Part shown: positions 41,927 through 43,972 of the stretch, one piece after another
Layout: every line of letters begins with the position of its first letter
How positions within the stretch are numbered: position 1 is the stretch's first letter
Assembly (NCBI GenBank): GCA_913056315.1
Contig: CAJXMZ010000005.1
Span: 1-43,972 of the forward strand
DNA length: 43,972 bases
From: an uncultured Ectothiorhodospiraceae bacterium
Lineage (GTDB): Bacteria; Pseudomonadota; Gammaproteobacteria; Nitrococcales; Nitrococcaceae
Direction: 5' to 3'
Translations under genes and position numbers: made by a program
Notes under the pieces: generated by a model
Seen by the model: the letters and a program-made list of their open reading frames with translations, nothing else
Database searches by the model: none
Told to the model about the DNA's origin: nothing

Positions 41927-43972
41927 CTAATCGGCGGTCAATAAGACTTGCTCAAGCCATTGCCCATTTAAGCGATCGCTCAAGCGATTTTGTTGCTGGC
42001 GCGCGGCTAAATTATCCAAGTCAATCCAAGTCAAAGGCTGATCTTGCCCCGCGCACGAGAATACCGGTCGGGTTCGCTCGCCGGTGTCTGGATCAATTTG
42101 CCATTGCAAGCACTGCGCACACACCCCTTGCATCATGCATTGCATTGGGCTGCCAACCGTTCCAAAGGCATCGCAATCCCTGGCAACCAGGCCTTTGAGA
42201 TCGCCTTTAACCGCCGCCTGAAAGCCCTTGAGCAAGCCGGTGCCCCCCATCACCATAATGCGATCGACATCACCCAGCGCGATGCCGTTTTGCGCCGGGC
42301 CAATCTCGCCGGCGCCATAGCGTTTCACCACATCAATCATGTCAGTGGCCTGCAAGCTAATATCTTGTGGTCGTCGCGCGCTGATGGTTTGCTCTTTGGC
42401 TGTACACCAAATGATTTGGTCAGCGCCGGCTTCGAGTTCGTCTTGATGATCGACATCCCCGGCTGCCCCAAAAGCGGCCACATACAACACGCGGTTGCCT
42501 GCGGCACGTAAGGCGGCTCCAATATCAAGCATAACCGCCGCGCCCCAGCGCCCGGCCACCACCATAATGGTTCGACCGCTAGGCAAATCGGTGGGCGCAC
42601 CGGTGGGGCCCATGAGGACTAATGGGTCACCGGGTTGCAGGCGGCCAACCAAGCGCGGTCCAGCGCCCCATTGCAACACCATGAGCCGAATACAATCGTC
42701 TTTCACGCCAGTCCCAGACACGGTAATGAGCGGGATCTGCAAGCGTGTGTTGGCCACGATGGGAGAGAGGGACTCAAAGGTTTGCAAGCGAAAGAATTGG
42801 CCGGCCTTAAAATTGCGTGCCGCCATGGGTGCATGGACCCACACTTCTACCATCGCAGGGTTATCCCGCCGGACTTCAACCACGCGGGCAATGAATAAAT
42901 CATCCATCGTGGTTAAAAACGCGCTATGGGTTTGTTCGCTTGCCGGCTCGGCATGCGCCATGGCGGCCTGAACATAGGGATAGGTGCGCATACCCGAGGC
43001 GATTGCTTTGACCACGCTGCCATGGAACGCGGGGTGGGTATCGCCAATAAAGCTGACTCGCCGGCCACCTTGTTGATAGGAGGTGAATGGCCCGAATTGA
43101 TCTTCTTTGCAATGCGCAGCATCGGCGACTGGAGCAAGTCCTTGTTCGGTGTCGTTGTGGGCGAGGAAGTGATTGCCCTCTAGCGCAAAGGTATCGGCGT
43201 ATTCACGCTCGTAAATGGTATTGGGGACTGTGCCGGCGGCGATAAAAATCGCGCGTGCAGCCAATCGTCGTTCGCTGCCGGTTGGTGACCATTTACCCTC
43301 GTGTTCGGCGAGCTCGCGACACACTAAAGCGCTCACGTGATCGTATTCGTCCAGCTCAGCATGTAAGGGCTCAAGGCCTTGAGCATAAAACAGGCCCTCT
43401 TCGGTCGCCTTTGTGACTTCCTCGTGGTTTCGCACATAGGCAGGCGAGTCTGTCATTCCCTTGCGATAAGCCACCGTAACCCCACCCCATGCACGGATGA
43501 GCGGATTAAAGTCGGGTTCACGCCCTTGGCTTGCGGCGCTGTGGCGTTCGGCACGCACGGCTTGGCCATGGGCAATAAACTCAGCCAAAGTGGCTTGATC
43601 CTCATCGTTCATACCCGCGGTGACGGCCGCTTCGCCCAGCTGCTCGCGCAAGCGCTCATAGCGATCAAGCATCTTTTCGACTTGCTTGATGTAATAGGCC
43701 TGCACTTCGGTTGCCGTATCAATGCCGGTGAGTCCGCCGCCGACAACTACCGCGGGCAGTCGAACTTGAAGGCTGGCAAGCGACGATGACTTGGCCGCGC
43801 CGGTCAGCTGCAGGGCCATGAGAAAGTCACTGGCCTGACGCATGCCGCGGGCAAGGCTATTGCCCATATTCACCACCCGCGGTAAGCCTGCGCCGGTGGC
43901 ATTGACCACATGGTCAAAGCCCAACGCCCAGGCATCATCTAGGGTGACCGTGCCGCCCAAACGCACACCGCC
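41927..43972 (-). CDS. Fused flavoprotein: GltD/NfnB-like NAD(P)-binding domain + PyrK/NfnA-like ferredoxin-NADP reductase domain with C-terminal [2Fe-2S] cysteines; N-terminus outside the window
   Basis: Open to the window edge. VVNATGAGLPR, AVVVGGGLTGIDTATEV, AIFIAAGTVPN, FIGDTHPAFHGSVVKAIASG; then FKAGQFFRLQTFE, LVLMGPTGAPTDLPSGRTIMVVAGRWG, VMVMGGTG-type motif, C-terminal C-MMQGV-C-AQ-C...FS-C cluster. Confidence 0.85.
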   Translation of the reverse strand, partial: GGVRLGGTVTLDDAWALGFDHVVNATGAGLPRVVNMGNSLARGMRQASDFLMALQLTGAAKSSSLASLQVRLPAVVVGGGLTGIDTATEVQAYYIKQVEKMLDRYERLREQLGEAAVTAGMNDEDQATLAEFIAHGQAVRAERHSAASQGREPDFNPLIRAWGGVTVAYRKGMTDSPAYVRNHEEVTKATEEGLFYAQGLEPLHAELDEYDHVSALVCRELAEHEGKWSPTGSERRLAARAIFIAAGTVPNTIYEREYADTFALEGNHFLAHNDTEQGLAPVADAAHCKEDQFGPFTSYQQGGRRVSFIGDTHPAFHGSVVKAIASGMRTYPYVQAAMAHAEPASEQTHSAFLTTMDDLFIARVVEVRRDNPAMVEVWVHAPMAARNFKAGQFFRLQTFESLSPIVANTRLQIPLITVSGTGVKDDCIRLMVLQWGAGPRLVGRLQPGDPLVLMGPTGAPTDLPSGRTIMVVAGRWGAAVMLDIGAALRAAGNRVLYVAAFGAAGDVDHQDELEAGADQIIWCTAKEQTISARRPQDISLQATDMIDVVKRYGAGEIGPAQNGIALGDVDRIMVMGGTGLLKGFQAAVKGDLKGLVARDCDAFGTVGSPMQCMMQGVCAQCLQWQIDPDTGERTRPVFSCAGQDQPLTWIDLDNLAARQQQNRLSDRLNGQWLEQVLLTAD

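Overview
This window looks like a compact gammaproteobacterial chromosome segment, almost entirely housekeeping genes. I found no CRISPR array, tRNA, rRNA, transposase, integrase or prophage signature, and no obviously new multi-gene defence or biosynthetic system. In order it contains: trpB-like (-, runs off the left edge), lon, opgH/mdoH-like (-), LTA-synthase/OpgB-like membrane sulfatase, ubiH-family monooxygenase, chrA-like (-), SRP 4.5S RNA, dnaX, ybaB, recR, uspA, BCCT transporter, DnaQ-like exonuclease (-), cNMP/CBS/DUF294 nucleotidyltransferase (-), cysB (-), BI-1/YccA protein (-), thrH, YfcE-like phosphoesterase, hrpA, prfB (with the classic +1 frameshift), lysS, ygfZ (-), sdhAF4, sdhC, sdhD, sdhA, sdhB, sdhE, ygfX-like, rpoE, rseA, rseB, degP/mucD, lepA, lepB, rnc, era, recO, pdxJ, acpS, and a large fused GltD/FNR-like flavoprotein (-, runs off the right edge). 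The best second-look items are: the fused NfnB/NfnA-like oxidoreductase at the right edge; a probable leaderless dnaX promoter immediately after the SRP RNA; a strong sigma-32-type promoter before lon; the unbroken sdh to sigma-E gene array including an sdhE-ygfX (CptB-CptA-like) pair; a cysB-DUF294-exonuclease operon; an opgH/sulfatase divergent pair with a perfect palindrome between them; and five out of five convergent gene junctions with essentially no intergenic space. All calls were made by eye from motifs and the supplied ORF translations; no searches were run.
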